38,597 nt of DNA from JAMWCX01 sp964352425. Its GTDB lineage: Bacteria; Omnitrophota; Gorgyraeia; 2-01-FULL-45-10. Numbering within the stretch: position 1 is the stretch's first letter; each line of letters opens with the position of its first letter. The notes below the pieces were generated by a model that searched no databases, had not been told where the DNA came from, and saw only the letters and a list, made by a program, of their open reading frames with translations. Made by a program: the position numbers and the translations under genes. Shown piece after piece: positions 1-6,987 of the stretch. The stretch covers positions 1 through 38,597 of the forward strand of contig CAYGRZ010000010.1 of the NCBI GenBank assembly GCA_964352425.1. The letters are read 5' to 3'.

Positions 1-7
1 ATTTACG

Positions 8-35
8 CAATACTCAATACGCACGACTCAATACT
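8..35. repeat. Heptamer tandem array downstream of rplO
   Basis: Four consecutive 7-bp units (CAATACT, CAATACG, CACGACT, CAATACT) fill the stretch just beyond the rplO stop codon. It belongs to a family of 7-bp-periodic spacer arrays found at seven other spacers in this window. The unit sequence differs from site to site while the period stays 7. Function unknown. Confidence 0.7.
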
Positions 36-480
36 ATTTTTTTAAAAATTCGAGCTTTGCCCCGGCGGCCTCTATCAATTTCCTGGCGCTGCCGGACGCC
101 TTATGGGCTTTTACGGTCAATATCTTCTCGAGCTTGCCGGTCCCCAGTATCTTGATCGGTTCCTTAACGCTTCCGATAAGCCCGGCCTTCTTAAGCTCGG
201 CCGGCCCTACCGTCGAATTGGCGTCGAACCTGTTCAGCTGCCGCACGTTCACCACCTGGTAGGCATCCCTGAACATCGAGTTGAAGCCGCGTTTCGGGAT
301 GCGCCTCATCAGCGGCATCTGCCCGCCTTCGAACCCCGGACGCGTCGTCCTTCCTGAACGTTTCTTCGCGCCTTTGCGGCCGCGGCATGATGTCTTGCCG
401 TGCCCCGAGCCGGAGCCCCTCCCGCGCCTCTTCGTCGTCCTGTTAGCCCCTCGCGGAGCGCCTATCTCATTAAATTTCAC
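34..480 (-). CDS. rplO: 50S ribosomal protein L15
   Basis: L15 is a late-assembling large-subunit protein that binds 23S rRNA. The 148-residue product has the basic, glycine-rich N-terminal arm typical of the family (GHGKT at residues 26-30). I chose the GTG at 480 as start. It gives the family length and the usual KFNEI opening, and it is preceded by GAGGAAG inside the end of rpsE. An upstream ATG at 516 would add 12 non-conserved residues. The start lies 11 bases inside rpsE, so translation is probably coupled. L30 (rpmD), which normally sits between S5 and L15, is absent. SecY would be expected next but lies outside the window. Confidence 0.95.
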   Translation of the reverse strand: MKFNEIGAPRGANRTTKRRGRGSGSGHGKTSCRGRKGAKKRSGRTTRPGFEGGQMPLMRRIPKRGFNSMFRDAYQVVNVRQLNRFDANSTVGPAELKKAGLIGSVKEPIKILGTGKLEKILTVKAHKASGSARKLIEAAGAKLEFLKK

Positions 481-1183
481 TCTTCGCTTCCTCTTCTCTT
501 CGTACCGACCTCTCAAGCCTCAGCTGCTTTAAGCCCACGACCGCGGCCTTCAGCACATTGAGCGCGTTGGCGGACCCGAGGCTCTTCGTCAATATGTCCT
601 TCACGCCGCCCGCTTCGCAGATAGCCCTGACGGCGCCGCCGGCGATGACGCCCGTACCTTCGTTGGCGGGTTTCATCAATACCCGCGCTGCCTTGTAGTG
701 CCCGATGATCTCGTGCGGTATGCTCGTCCCCCGCATCGGTATCTTAAAGAAATTCTTCTTTGCGTCGGCAAGCCCTTTCCTTATGGCATCGGCTACTTCA
801 TTGGCCTTGCCGAACCCAAGCCCGACGTTGCCCTTACCATCTCCGGCGACAACAAGCGCGTTGAACGAGAACCTGCGCCCGCCCTTCACAACCTTCGCGA
901 CGCGCTTTATGCTTACGACCTTCTCGATAAGGCCTTCGTCTTCGGCCGTGCGCGAATCACGCCTGTGTGACCTCTGCCCTCCGCGCTGGCCGCCGGGCCT
1001 CCTGGATCTAAAGCCCTGCTGGCGCGGCGCTTCGGCCGGCGCCGCCGCTGCCGGTGCCGCGGCTGCGGAAGCCTGTTCGGCTGCCTTTTCCTGCGAGGGC
1101 GCGCTGTGCGCGGGACCCGCACCCTGGTCTTTCACTGCCTCTTTATTCTCATTTTCGTTTTTGCTGTCTTCGGGTTTTGCCAA
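470..1183 (-). CDS. rpsE: 30S ribosomal protein S5 with long N-terminal extension
   Basis: S5 is a small-subunit protein involved in decoding accuracy and in the mRNA entry helicase. The conserved core starts near residue 81 (EDEGLIEKVVSIKRVAKVV), followed by the family region around GGRRF and the glycine-rich C-terminal domain. The first 80 residues are an extension not found in typical S5 of about 165 residues: an acidic stretch, then Ala/Pro-rich low complexity, then an Arg-Gly-rich patch (RRPGGQRGGQR, about 61-71). Its 3' end overlaps rplO. An internal start would remove the extension, but the extension is open and in frame with the ATG at 1183. Confidence 0.95.
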   Translation of the reverse strand: MAKPEDSKNENENKEAVKDQGAGPAHSAPSQEKAAEQASAAAAPAAAAPAEAPRQQGFRSRRPGGQRGGQRSHRRDSRTAEDEGLIEKVVSIKRVAKVVKGGRRFSFNALVVAGDGKGNVGLGFGKANEVADAIRKGLADAKKNFFKIPMRGTSIPHEIIGHYKAARVLMKPANEGTGVIAGGAVRAICEAGGVKDILTKSLGSANALNVLKAAVVGLKQLRLERSVRREEEAKSEI

Positions 1184-1225
1184 TTTTTATCCCTCGTTTA
1201 TTATATTCTTTTCGCGCTTTTTGCG

Positions 1226-1246
1226 CCTGCCTGCCGGTCAGGCAGG
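1226..1246. repeat. Small palindrome in the rplR-rpsE spacer
   Basis: CCTGCCTG and CAGGCAGG form a perfect 8-bp stem with a 5-base loop. It resembles the GCCTGCC/GGCAGGC pair at 29951-29986, which suggests a dispersed REP-like family. No U-run follows on the minus strand, so it is not an obvious terminator. Confidence 0.6.
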
Positions 1247-1266
1247 GCTCTTTGCGCTTTTGCGTA

Positions 1267-1635
1267 TTAAAATTGCAGGCCGCCCTTGCGCGCAGCCTCG
1301 GCCAGCGCCTTGACGCGGCCATGATAAAGGTACCCTGAACGGTCGAATACCACCCTCGTCACACCGCTCTTCTTGCAGGCCTCCGCAAGCGCGGTGCCGA
1401 GAAGGCTTGCGCCCTTGACGTTGCCGGCGCACATCTTTACCTTCTCCATCACATCGGGTGAAAGCGTCGACAGCGCCACCAGTGTCTTGCCTGCGACATC
1501 GTCTATGACCTGCGCGTACATATGGTTCAGGCTCCTGCGCACACTCAGCCTTGGCCTCCGGCTCGTGCCGGCCACCTTCTGCCGTATTATCTTATGCCGC
1601 CTCTCGCGGCCCTCTATCTTGATCCAGCTTTTCAT
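1267..1635 (-). CDS. rplR: 50S ribosomal protein L18
   Basis: L18 binds 5S rRNA in the central protuberance of the large subunit. The 122-residue product shows the family pattern: a basic N-terminus with RRPRLSVRRS near residues 27-36, the conserved HMYAQVIDD strand, and the C-terminal VVFDRSGYLYHGRVKALA block. Length is normal. It lies between rplF and rpsE in standard spc order. The 110-bp spacer on its 5' side is occupied by REP-like palindromes. Confidence 0.96.
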   Translation of the reverse strand: MKSWIKIEGRERRHKIIRQKVAGTSRRPRLSVRRSLNHMYAQVIDDVAGKTLVALSTLSPDVMEKVKMCAGNVKGASLLGTALAEACKKSGVTRVVFDRSGYLYHGRVKALAEAARKGGLQF

Positions 1636-1680
1636 AATGATAGTGCCCCGCCCTTATGCTTCGACGCTCTCAGCATAAAC

Positions 1681-1745
1681 CCTGAGCCTGTCGATGGTTC
1701 GACAATGCTCACCATCGACCCCGAGTTTATCGAGGGGTCGAAGGG
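1681..1745. repeat. REP-like palindromes between rplF and rplR
   Basis: The stretch contains CCTGAGCCTGTCGA (1681-1694), a core that recurs at 25242-25335 and 30267-30307. It also has two short inverted repeats: TCGATGG/CCATCGA (1691-1697 and 1712-1718) and CGACCCC/GGGGTCG (1717-1723 and 1734-1740). It reaches the last codons of rplF, so the low-complexity L6 tail may have been shaped by repeat insertion. Confidence 0.7.
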
Positions 1746-2312
1746 TTATTTTCCGCCCGTGCCTGCGCCGGCGCCCGCAACCGCCTTACCGGCCTTGCGG
1801 CGAACCTGCTCGCCCGAGTATCTGATCCCTTTCCCCTTATACGGCTCGGGCCTGTAAAAATCCCGTATCTCGGCCGCCGCCTCTCCGACCTTTGCCTTGT
1901 CGGCGCCTTTTATCACTATGATATTCGGCTTCGGTGTCTCGACGGTGACGCCTTCCGGTATGGTATAATTTATCGGATGCGAGTAGCTGAGGCTTAAGTT
2001 CAGCACCTTGCCCTGCACCGCGGCCTTAAAACCAACGCCGGTTATCTCGAGCTCTTTCTTGTAACCATCGGTAACGCCGATGATCATGTTGTTGACGAGG
2101 CTCCTGATCAGCCCGTGCGTCGACTTGTCCTGCTTCGAATCCGAAGGCCTCGCCACGGAAAACGTGTTGTCCCTGGCCTCGATTGTGAAGCCGGCCGGCG
2201 CCTTATAGGTAAGCGTCCCGCCCTTGCCTTCAACGGTGATCGTGTTATCGGCGCTGACAGCGATCTTCACACCGCCCGGTATAGCTATCGGTTTTTTCCC
2301 TATCCTTGACAT
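1746..2312 (-). CDS. rplF: 50S ribosomal protein L6
   Basis: L6 binds 23S rRNA near the factor-binding site. The 188-residue product begins MSRIGKKPIAIPGG and has the two-fold L6 architecture with the C-terminal signature around PEPYKGKGIRYSGEQVRRKAGK (about residues 157-178). After this comes a tail of about ten Ala/Gly residues that makes it slightly longer than usual. It starts 8 bp after the rpsH stop codon, so it is co-translated within the spc cluster. Confidence 0.97.
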   Translation of the reverse strand: MSRIGKKPIAIPGGVKIAVSADNTITVEGKGGTLTYKAPAGFTIEARDNTFSVARPSDSKQDKSTHGLIRSLVNNMIIGVTDGYKKELEITGVGFKAAVQGKVLNLSLSYSHPINYTIPEGVTVETPKPNIIVIKGADKAKVGEAAAEIRDFYRPEPYKGKGIRYSGEQVRRKAGKAVAGAGAGTGGK

Positions 2313-2320
2313 ATATTACC

Positions 2321-2719
2321 TCACCATGCGTAGCAGAGGACTTCGCCGCCGACCTTCTTATCGCGCGCCTCGTCATCCGTCAGCAGCCCCTTCGAGGTAG
2401 AGACGATCGCCAGGCCCAGGCCGCCGTACACTTTCGGAAGCTCGTCTGCCTTCTTGTATACCCGCAGGCCCGACTTCGATATCTTCTTCAGGCCGAGGAT
2501 GGCGGGCGTACCGCTCTTCAGATATTTAAGGTAAATCCGGAGAATGCCCTGCTTGTTGTCCTTGATTATCTTGTAATTCGACACGAAACCTTCGCGCTTT
2601 AATATCTTCAGGATGCCTTCCGAAAGGACCGAATTCCTGGCCTCCACAATATCTTTCTTCGCGGAGCTCGCGTTCCTGATCACCGTCAACATATCAGCTA
2701 TCGGATCTGTGACCGCCAT
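2321..2719 (-). CDS. rpsH: 30S ribosomal protein S8
   Basis: S8 is a primary 16S rRNA binder needed for central-domain assembly; in E. coli it also represses the spc operon. The 132-residue product opens MAVTDPIADMLTVIRNA and carries the C-terminal RNA-binding segment STSKGLLTDDEAR...VGGEVLCYAW. I chose the ATG at 2719 because it is preceded by AGGAGA and matches the family N-terminus. An in-frame ATG at 2767 would extend into the upstream repeat. The 144-bp spacer before it holds a paired heptamer array. Confidence 0.97.
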   Translation of the reverse strand: MAVTDPIADMLTVIRNASSAKKDIVEARNSVLSEGILKILKREGFVSNYKIIKDNKQGILRIYLKYLKSGTPAILGLKKISKSGLRVYKKADELPKVYGGLGLAIVSTSKGLLTDDEARDKKVGGEVLCYAW

Positions 2720-2750
2720 ATTTTCTCCTGCTGTACTACGCTTTTTAAGT

Positions 2751-2859
2751 AAAAACTCAAAATGCAAAAGGTAAAAGCGATGTGCCCTTCGGGCCTAGAC
2801 GTCCACGGTCACGCAGTGACACCTAAGTTTTTACTTTTTACTTTTGACTTTTGACTTAC
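2751..2859. repeat. Paired inverted heptamer arrays between rpsN and rpsH
   Basis: The left array at 2751-2778 has four 7-bp units (AAAAACT, CAAAATG, CAAAAGG, TAAAAGC). The right array at 2828-2855 has four units of complementary type (TTTTTAC twice, TTTTGAC twice). They flank a core of about 50 bp with two small hairpins: GCCC-TTCG-GGC and GTCAC-GCA-GTGAC. The whole could fold into one long hairpin in the spc transcript. Function unknown. Confidence 0.75.
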
Positions 2860-2863
2860 CATA

Positions 2864-3049
2864 CTACCAGCTCGCCTTCACAACACCGGGGATCTCACCA
2901 CGGGAAGCCAGTTCCCTGAAGCATATCCTGCAGACCTGGAACCTGCGCATATATCCGCGCGGCCTTCCGCAGAGCTTGCAGCGGTTGTAGCGCCTGACCT
3001 TGAACTTTTGCGGCCTCGTTTGTTTTACTATCAGCGACGTCTTCGCCAT
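2864..3049 (-). CDS. rpsN: 30S ribosomal protein S14, zinc-binding type
   Basis: S14 is a 30S head protein. This is the short zinc form: 61 residues with CKLC (C24, C27) and CRIC (C40, C43), the two halves of the zinc knuckle, and the usual C-terminal GEIPGVVKASW. Its ATG overlaps the rplE stop codon (TAATG), implying translational coupling. Zinc-type S14 is common in Gram-positives, PVC bacteria and many candidate phyla. Confidence 0.97.
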   Translation of the reverse strand: MAKTSLIVKQTRPQKFKVRRYNRCKLCGRPRGYMRRFQVCRICFRELASRGEIPGVVKASW

Positions 3050-3636
3050 TATGTCCTACCGTCTCCTGTTATTGTTTTTTTCGCGAACGGCATGCCCATG
3101 AGCCTCAAGAGCTCGTACGCCTCTTTCGCCGTCTTTGCGGATGTTACTATCGTAATGTCCATGCCATGGGGTTTCATCACCTTGTCGACATCCACCTCGG
3201 GGAATATGACCTGCTCGTTCAGGCCGAACGAATAGCTGCCGCCCTTGTCAAAAGAGTCGGGCGAAAGGCCCCTGAAGTCCCGTATCCTCGGTATCGCCAC
3301 CGCTATGAGGCGGTCGAGGAACTCGTACATCATCGCCCTTCTCAGGGTGACCTTGCATCCGATGGGCGAGCCCTTCCGGATCTTGAAATTCGCTATCGCC
3401 TTTTTCGCCTTCGTCACGACCGCTTTCTGGCCCGTTATCATGGCCAGCTCACTCTGCGCGGCCTCGAGCTGCTTTATATCCTGGGTCGCCTCGCCAAGCC
3501 CGACGTTCAAGACGATCTTCTTGAGCTTCGGCACCTGGAGCTTGTTGGTGAAATTAAACAGCTTCATCATCTCAGAGGATATATCTGTCCTGTACCGTTC
3601 CAGCAATCTCGGCGTAACAACGGCTGGTGTACTCAT
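3049..3636 (-). CDS. rplE: 50S ribosomal protein L5
   Basis: L5 binds 5S rRNA and contacts the P-site tRNA in the central protuberance. The 195-residue product is a little longer than the usual 180 because of an N-terminal leader and a short tail (KKTITGDGRT). Family blocks are clear: PKLKKIVLNVGLGEA (about 36-50), QKAVVTKAKKAIANFKIR, and the C-terminal HGMDITIVTSAKTAKEAYELL. The stop codon overlaps the rpsN start. Confidence 0.97.
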   Translation of the reverse strand: MSTPAVVTPRLLERYRTDISSEMMKLFNFTNKLQVPKLKKIVLNVGLGEATQDIKQLEAAQSELAMITGQKAVVTKAKKAIANFKIRKGSPIGCKVTLRRAMMYEFLDRLIAVAIPRIRDFRGLSPDSFDKGGSYSFGLNEQVIFPEVDVDKVMKPHGMDITIVTSAKTAKEAYELLRLMGMPFAKKTITGDGRT

Positions 3637-3639
3637 GGC

Positions 3640-3951
3640 TTATATCACCTCTTTGCATCGTTTGCAGGATCTTGACCTTGTCCCGTCAGCCAGGACATTG
3701 ATGGCTACGCGGCTGGGCTTCGAGCACGTCTTGCAGAAGAGCGCGAGATTCGAGAGGTGTATCGGGCTTTCCTTCTGCACGATCCCGCCCTGCTGGTCCT
3801 GGGTCGTCCTGCGGGTGTGCTTCTTTACGTAATTGACGCCTTCGACGAGAGCCCTGTCTTCCTTGCCCATGACCCTGAAAACCTTGCCCGTCTTGCCTTT
3901 GTCCCGCCCGGCTAACACGTATACGACATCATTCTTCTTTATCTTTTTCAT
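3640..3951 (-). CDS. rplX: 50S ribosomal protein L24
   Basis: L24 is an assembly initiator of the large subunit. The 103-residue product has an N-terminal KOW fold (DVVYVLAGRDKGKTGKV, about 8-24) and a C-terminal zinc-ribbon-like part with CKTC and CKRC pairs (about residues 73-76 and 96-99). Such Cys pairs occur in many bacterial L24s. The ATG at 3951 is preceded by AAAGG. A structured repeat (3961-4030) forms its upstream spacer. Confidence 0.96.
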   Translation of the reverse strand: MKKIKKNDVVYVLAGRDKGKTGKVFRVMGKEDRALVEGVNYVKKHTRRTTQDQQGGIVQKESPIHLSNLALFCKTCSKPSRVAINVLADGTRSRSCKRCKEVI

Positions 3952-3960
3952 ATCTGCCTT

Positions 3961-4030
3961 TGAAATTTGTCACAGTTTTCTATGGTGCGAATTTCATCCC
4001 GAGAACGCGACAAAACGGAGCGTTCGAGGG
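3961..4030. repeat. Double-hairpin repeat, copy 1 (before rplX)
   Basis: The first stem is TGAAATT/AATTTCA (3961-3967 with 3990-3996). The second reads CCC-GA-GAACGC, an 11-base loop, then GCGTTC-GA-GGG (3998-4030). Compared with the copies at 7805-7875 and 24311-24380, the inner second stem has changed on both sides (GAACGC/GCGTTC versus GGCTGC/GCAGCC). Pairing is therefore kept while sequence differs. The stretch between the stems (GTTTTCTATGGTGCG) is nearly invariant. Confidence 0.75.
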
Positions 4031-4031
4031 G

Positions 4032-4400
4032 TCACAGTACTTCCGGCGCCAGTGAAATGATCTTCATGAAGTTCTTGTCTCGCAGCTCTCTGGCCACCGG
4101 CCCGAATATCCTCGTGCCTCTGGGGTTCTTCTGGTCGTCTATGATGACCACTGCGTTCCTGTCGAACCTGAGCCTCGTGCCGTCGGGCCTGGTCAGCGGA
4201 AACGCGGTGCGCACGATGACGCCTTTGACGACTTCGTGGTTCTTGACGATCGCGTCCGGCGATGCCTCTTTCACATTGCAGGTGATAATATCACCGACAT
4301 CGGCGTAGCGCCTGTTGCCCCTGCCGAGCACGCCTATCATCGATGCCTTCCTGGCACCGGTATTATCGGCGACATCAAGAATACTGCGCATCCTTACCAT
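4032..4400 (-). CDS. rplN: 50S ribosomal protein L14
   Basis: L14 lies at the subunit interface and forms bridges with 16S rRNA. The 122-residue product has the usual length and the highly conserved LDVADNTGARK segment (about 8-18), the DQKNPRGTRIFGPVARELR block (about 94-112) and the MKIISLAPEVL end. It is the first gene of a classical spc cluster. Only 25 bp separate it from rpsQ, so it continues the S10 cluster without a visible new promoter. Confidence 0.98.
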   Translation of the reverse strand: MVRMRSILDVADNTGARKASMIGVLGRGNRRYADVGDIITCNVKEASPDAIVKNHEVVKGVIVRTAFPLTRPDGTRLRFDRNAVVIIDDQKNPRGTRIFGPVARELRDKNFMKIISLAPEVL

Positions 4401-4425
4401 GGGAATACCCTACTTTTTCGCCGGC

Positions 4426-4722
4426 TCAAGCTTCTTCGGCCGCAGGTTGCGCGGCCGGGATGCTCGCCTTTTTGATTATCTCGACCAGTCTCCAGCGCTT
4501 CGTCTTGGACAGCGGCCTCGTCTCCTGGATCCTGACGGTATCGCCGACTTTCGCGCTCCGGCTCTCGTCATGGGCTTTGAACTTGGTCGCCCTTCTCATT
4601 ATCTTCTTATAGACGGAATGGTGGGCGACCCAGTCGACCCTTACCGTGATCGTCTTGTCCATCTTGTCGCTGACCACTACGCCGGTCTTCTCCTTGCGGC
4701 TGCCCCTATCCTTGTTTGACAT
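4426..4722 (-). CDS. rpsQ: 30S ribosomal protein S17
   Basis: S17 is a primary 16S rRNA binder with an OB fold. The 98-residue product contains GVVVSDKMDKTITVRV (about 14-29) and the VGDTVRIQETRPLSKTKRWRLVEII block, followed by an Ala/Pro tail. The ATG at 4722 lies 17 bp inside rpmC. That start keeps the normal N-terminal length, so I accept the overlap. Confidence 0.96.
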   Translation of the reverse strand: MSNKDRGSRKEKTGVVVSDKMDKTITVRVDWVAHHSVYKKIMRRATKFKAHDESRSAKVGDTVRIQETRPLSKTKRWRLVEIIKKASIPAAQPAAEEA

Positions 4723-4909
4723 TCACCTTCTCCTTCAAAACGGTCTCGCATCTCGCGATGTCTTTCCTGACGATCTTTATCTTGTGCGGCTTCTCGATCC
4801 TGCCTGCCTTCGCCTCTGTCCGCAGGCCGTACAGCTCCTTCTTCAGGGCATCCACCTTCTGCCGTATCTCGTCCGATGTCATGTTCCTCAGCTCGTTCGC
4901 GGAGATCAT
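4706..4909 (-). CDS. rpmC: 50S ribosomal protein L29
   Basis: L29 is a small two-helix protein at the peptide exit tunnel, near the docking site for trigger factor and SRP. The 67-residue product shows the pattern ELRNMTSDEIRQKVDALKKELYGLRTEAKAG and the KIKIVRKDIARCETVLKEK second helix. It overlaps rplP by 4 bp (ATGA) and rpsQ by 17 bp, so the three genes are tightly coupled. Confidence 0.96.
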   Translation of the reverse strand: MISANELRNMTSDEIRQKVDALKKELYGLRTEAKAGRIEKPHKIKIVRKDIARCETVLKEKVNVKQG

Positions 4910-5325
4910 GAGTGCATACCTCTGGCGACGAATTTAGTCCTGAGCGGTATCTTGTGCGCGGCCACCCTCAACGATTCCCGCGCGATCTCGAGCGGGATGC
5001 CGCCCATCTCGAACAGTATCTTGCCTTTTCTTACCACGGCCACCCAGTGGCTCGGATCGCCCTTGCCTTTACCCATCCTCGTTTCCGCGGGCTTCTTGGT
5101 GATCGGCTTGTCCGGGAATACTCTTATCCAGACCTTGCCGCCGCCCTTCAGGTTCCTCATCAGCGCGACTCTCGCGGCTTCTATCTGTCTGTCCGTGAAA
5201 TACGAGTTCTCAAGCGCCTTCAGCCCGAACTCCCCGAAAGAGAGCGTCGATCCCCGGTATGAGGTACCGAGGCGCCTGCCGCGCTGCGACTTCCTGAATT
5301 TTACCCTCTTGGGCATCATTCCCAT
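4906..5325 (-). CDS. rplP: 50S ribosomal protein L16
   Basis: L16 organises the A-site tRNA region of the large subunit. The 139-residue product has PKRVKFRKSQRGR at the N-terminus, the basic block RNLKGGGKVWIRVFPDKPITKKPAETRMGKGKG (about 54-86) and the C-terminal AAHKIPLRTKFVAR. The ATG at 5325 begins MGMMPKR; starting at the third or fourth residue is equally possible. It overlaps rpmC by 4 bp. The 58-bp spacer to rpsC shows nothing recognisable. Confidence 0.96.
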   Translation of the reverse strand: MGMMPKRVKFRKSQRGRRLGTSYRGSTLSFGEFGLKALENSYFTDRQIEAARVALMRNLKGGGKVWIRVFPDKPITKKPAETRMGKGKGDPSHWVAVVRKGKILFEMGGIPLEIARESLRVAAHKIPLRTKFVARGMHS

Positions 5326-5383
5326 GTGTACCCTTTTCGCATTCTGCTTTCGTCAATCACTCGGCGTACAACGAACGTAAGCG

Positions 5384-6058
5384 CTACAGGCTGTGCCTCT
5401 TCTCTTCCGGCGCCTCGTCCCTGGCCTTATCCAGGATCCTATCACCCTTATAGATCCACACCTTTACGCCGATCAGCCCGTACGTCGTAAGCGCCTCGGC
5501 GAATCCGTAATCTATATCGGCCCTGAGCGTCTGGGCCGGTATCGAGCCTTTCCTGTAGCTTTCGCGCCTGGCTATTTCAGAGCCGCCCAGCCTGCCCCCG
5601 CAGATGATCTTGGCGCCGCGGGCGCCGTTGTCGAGCGCGCTCTGGATAGCTTTCTTCATCGCGCGCTTGTGCGGTATCCTCTTCTCGATCTGGAACGCTA
5701 TGTTCTCGGAAACGAGCTGCGCGTCGATGTTGGGGTTCTTTATCTCTTTTATGTCGATCACGACCTCTTTGCCGGCCATCGACTGGAGCTCTTCCTTCAA
5801 CTTCTCTATCTCGGTGCCGCGGCGCCCGATTATGATGCCGGGCCTGGCTGAAAATATCAGGATCCGCACCTTCTCGCTCGCCCGCTCCACCTCTATCTTC
5901 GATACGGCCGCCGTCGCCAGGGCCTTCTTGATGTATTTCTTTATCTTTACGTCCTGCAGGAACTGTTTCGGATAATCCGCCTTCTTCGCGAACCAGCGGG
6001 ACTTCCAGTCATAGATGTAACCGACCCTGAAACCGTACGGATGAACTTTCTGACCCAT
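5384..6058 (-). CDS. rpsC: 30S ribosomal protein S3
   Basis: S3 lines the mRNA entry channel. The 224-residue product begins MGQKVHPYGFRVGY and has a KH domain with the GRRG loop (about residues 78-81) and the C-terminal S3 domain (CGGRLGGSEIARRESYRKGSIPAQTLRADIDYG). The start is preceded by GAGAGGAG. The 53-bp spacer upstream contains a small CCCCT-ATCG-AGGGG hairpin. Confidence 0.97.
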   Translation of the reverse strand: MGQKVHPYGFRVGYIYDWKSRWFAKKADYPKQFLQDVKIKKYIKKALATAAVSKIEVERASEKVRILIFSARPGIIIGRRGTEIEKLKEELQSMAGKEVVIDIKEIKNPNIDAQLVSENIAFQIEKRIPHKRAMKKAIQSALDNGARGAKIICGGRLGGSEIARRESYRKGSIPAQTLRADIDYGFAEALTTYGLIGVKVWIYKGDRILDKARDEAPEEKRHSL

Positions 6059-6111
6059 TGTGCTCCTCTCGTCCCGACCCCTATCGAGGGGCGCCCTTCT
6101 TGCTTTCGTGT

Positions 6112-6573
6112 TTAACCGGTTCTTTTTTGAGCTACGCTCTTTCTGGTTTTTGCGGCGTGGACAGCCTTCTCTTTATCATGGACGTCTTTGGCCTTCTTCG
6201 CATTGGTAGAGACGCCCTCTTTCGCCGGCGTCCGGCTTTTGGTGATCTCATCCAGCTCAACCGTGATATGGCTGGTGCGTTTGCGTATCGTACCGGCCCT
6301 GCCCATCGAAGCCGCCCTGAAGCGTTTCATCTGCGGCCCGCCGTTGGCGATGATATTCGATACGAACAGGTTCGCGACATCGATCCCGGGCAGGCGTTTC
6401 GAGTTGGCCATCGCGGACTCGATCAGGTCTATCAGGTATTGCGACGCCTTCTTCTTCACGCTATACAGGATCGCTATCGCGTCCTGGGCGCGCTTGCCCT
6501 TGACCAGTGGTATGACCGGCCGCACCTTGCGCGGCGATATCCGAACGTAACGTAATGTGGCTTTCGCTATCAT
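6112..6573 (-). CDS. rplV: 50S ribosomal protein L22 with basic C-terminal tail
   Basis: L22 reaches into the peptide exit tunnel. The core (residues 1-110) has RYVRISPRKVRPVIPLVKG at the start and the tunnel hairpin region GPQMKRFRAASMGRAGTIRKRTSHI. Beyond it runs a tail of about 40 charged residues rich in Lys and Ala, making 153 residues against the usual 110. Such tails are variable and probably surface-exposed. It abuts rpsS with a 1-bp gap. Confidence 0.96.
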   Translation of the reverse strand: MIAKATLRYVRISPRKVRPVIPLVKGKRAQDAIAILYSVKKKASQYLIDLIESAMANSKRLPGIDVANLFVSNIIANGGPQMKRFRAASMGRAGTIRKRTSHITVELDEITKSRTPAKEGVSTNAKKAKDVHDKEKAVHAAKTRKSVAQKRTG

Positions 6574-6574
6574 G

Positions 6575-6859
6575 TTATGTCTTATCCATCGATACCTCGG
6601 TAGCCGCGCCGTGCTTCCTGAACGTCCTCGTTGGCGCGAACTCGCCGACTTTATGGCCGACCATGTTCTCGGTCACGTACACGGGCAGGAACTTCCTGCC
6701 GTTATGGACCGACAGGGTGATCCCCACGAAATCCGGGGTGATGGTGGACCTTCTCGACCATGTCTTTATAGGCTTCTTGTCTCCGGCCATCGCCGCCTTC
6801 TGCACCTTGATCAGCAGCTTCTCGTCGATAAACGGGCCTTTTTTCGTTGACCTTGACAT
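6575..6859 (-). CDS. rpsS: 30S ribosomal protein S19
   Basis: S19 is a 30S head protein that contacts S13 and the A-site finger. The 94-residue product has the standard MSRSTKKGPFIDEKLL start, the TWSRRSTITPDFVG block and the KFLPVYVTENMVGHKVGEFAPTR region. It is preceded by GGAGGAAAA. Upstream lies a 128-bp spacer with paired heptamer arrays. Confidence 0.98.
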   Translation of the reverse strand: MSRSTKKGPFIDEKLLIKVQKAAMAGDKKPIKTWSRRSTITPDFVGITLSVHNGRKFLPVYVTENMVGHKVGEFAPTRTFRKHGAATEVSMDKT

Positions 6860-6886
6860 TTTTCCTCCGCGATATCTACTCTAATT

Positions 6887-6981
6887 CAAAAAGCAAAAGT
6901 CAAAAGGTAAAAGTTCGAGGTAAAACTTAAAACTTTTAAGTTTTGAATTGCAGTTTTGCCTTTTGCGTTTTGACTTTTTAC
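6887..6981. repeat. Paired inverted heptamer arrays between rplB and rpsS
   Basis: The left array (6887-6914) is CAAAAAG, CAAAAGT, CAAAAGG, TAAAAGT. The right array (6954-6981) is TTTTGCC, TTTTGCG, TTTTGAC, TTTTTAC. The centre is another A/T-rich near-palindrome (around AAAACTT...AAGTTTT). The arrays are mutually complementary, so the spacer can form a long hairpin. It belongs to the same family as 2751-2859. Confidence 0.78.
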
Positions 6982-6987
6982 TTAGCA

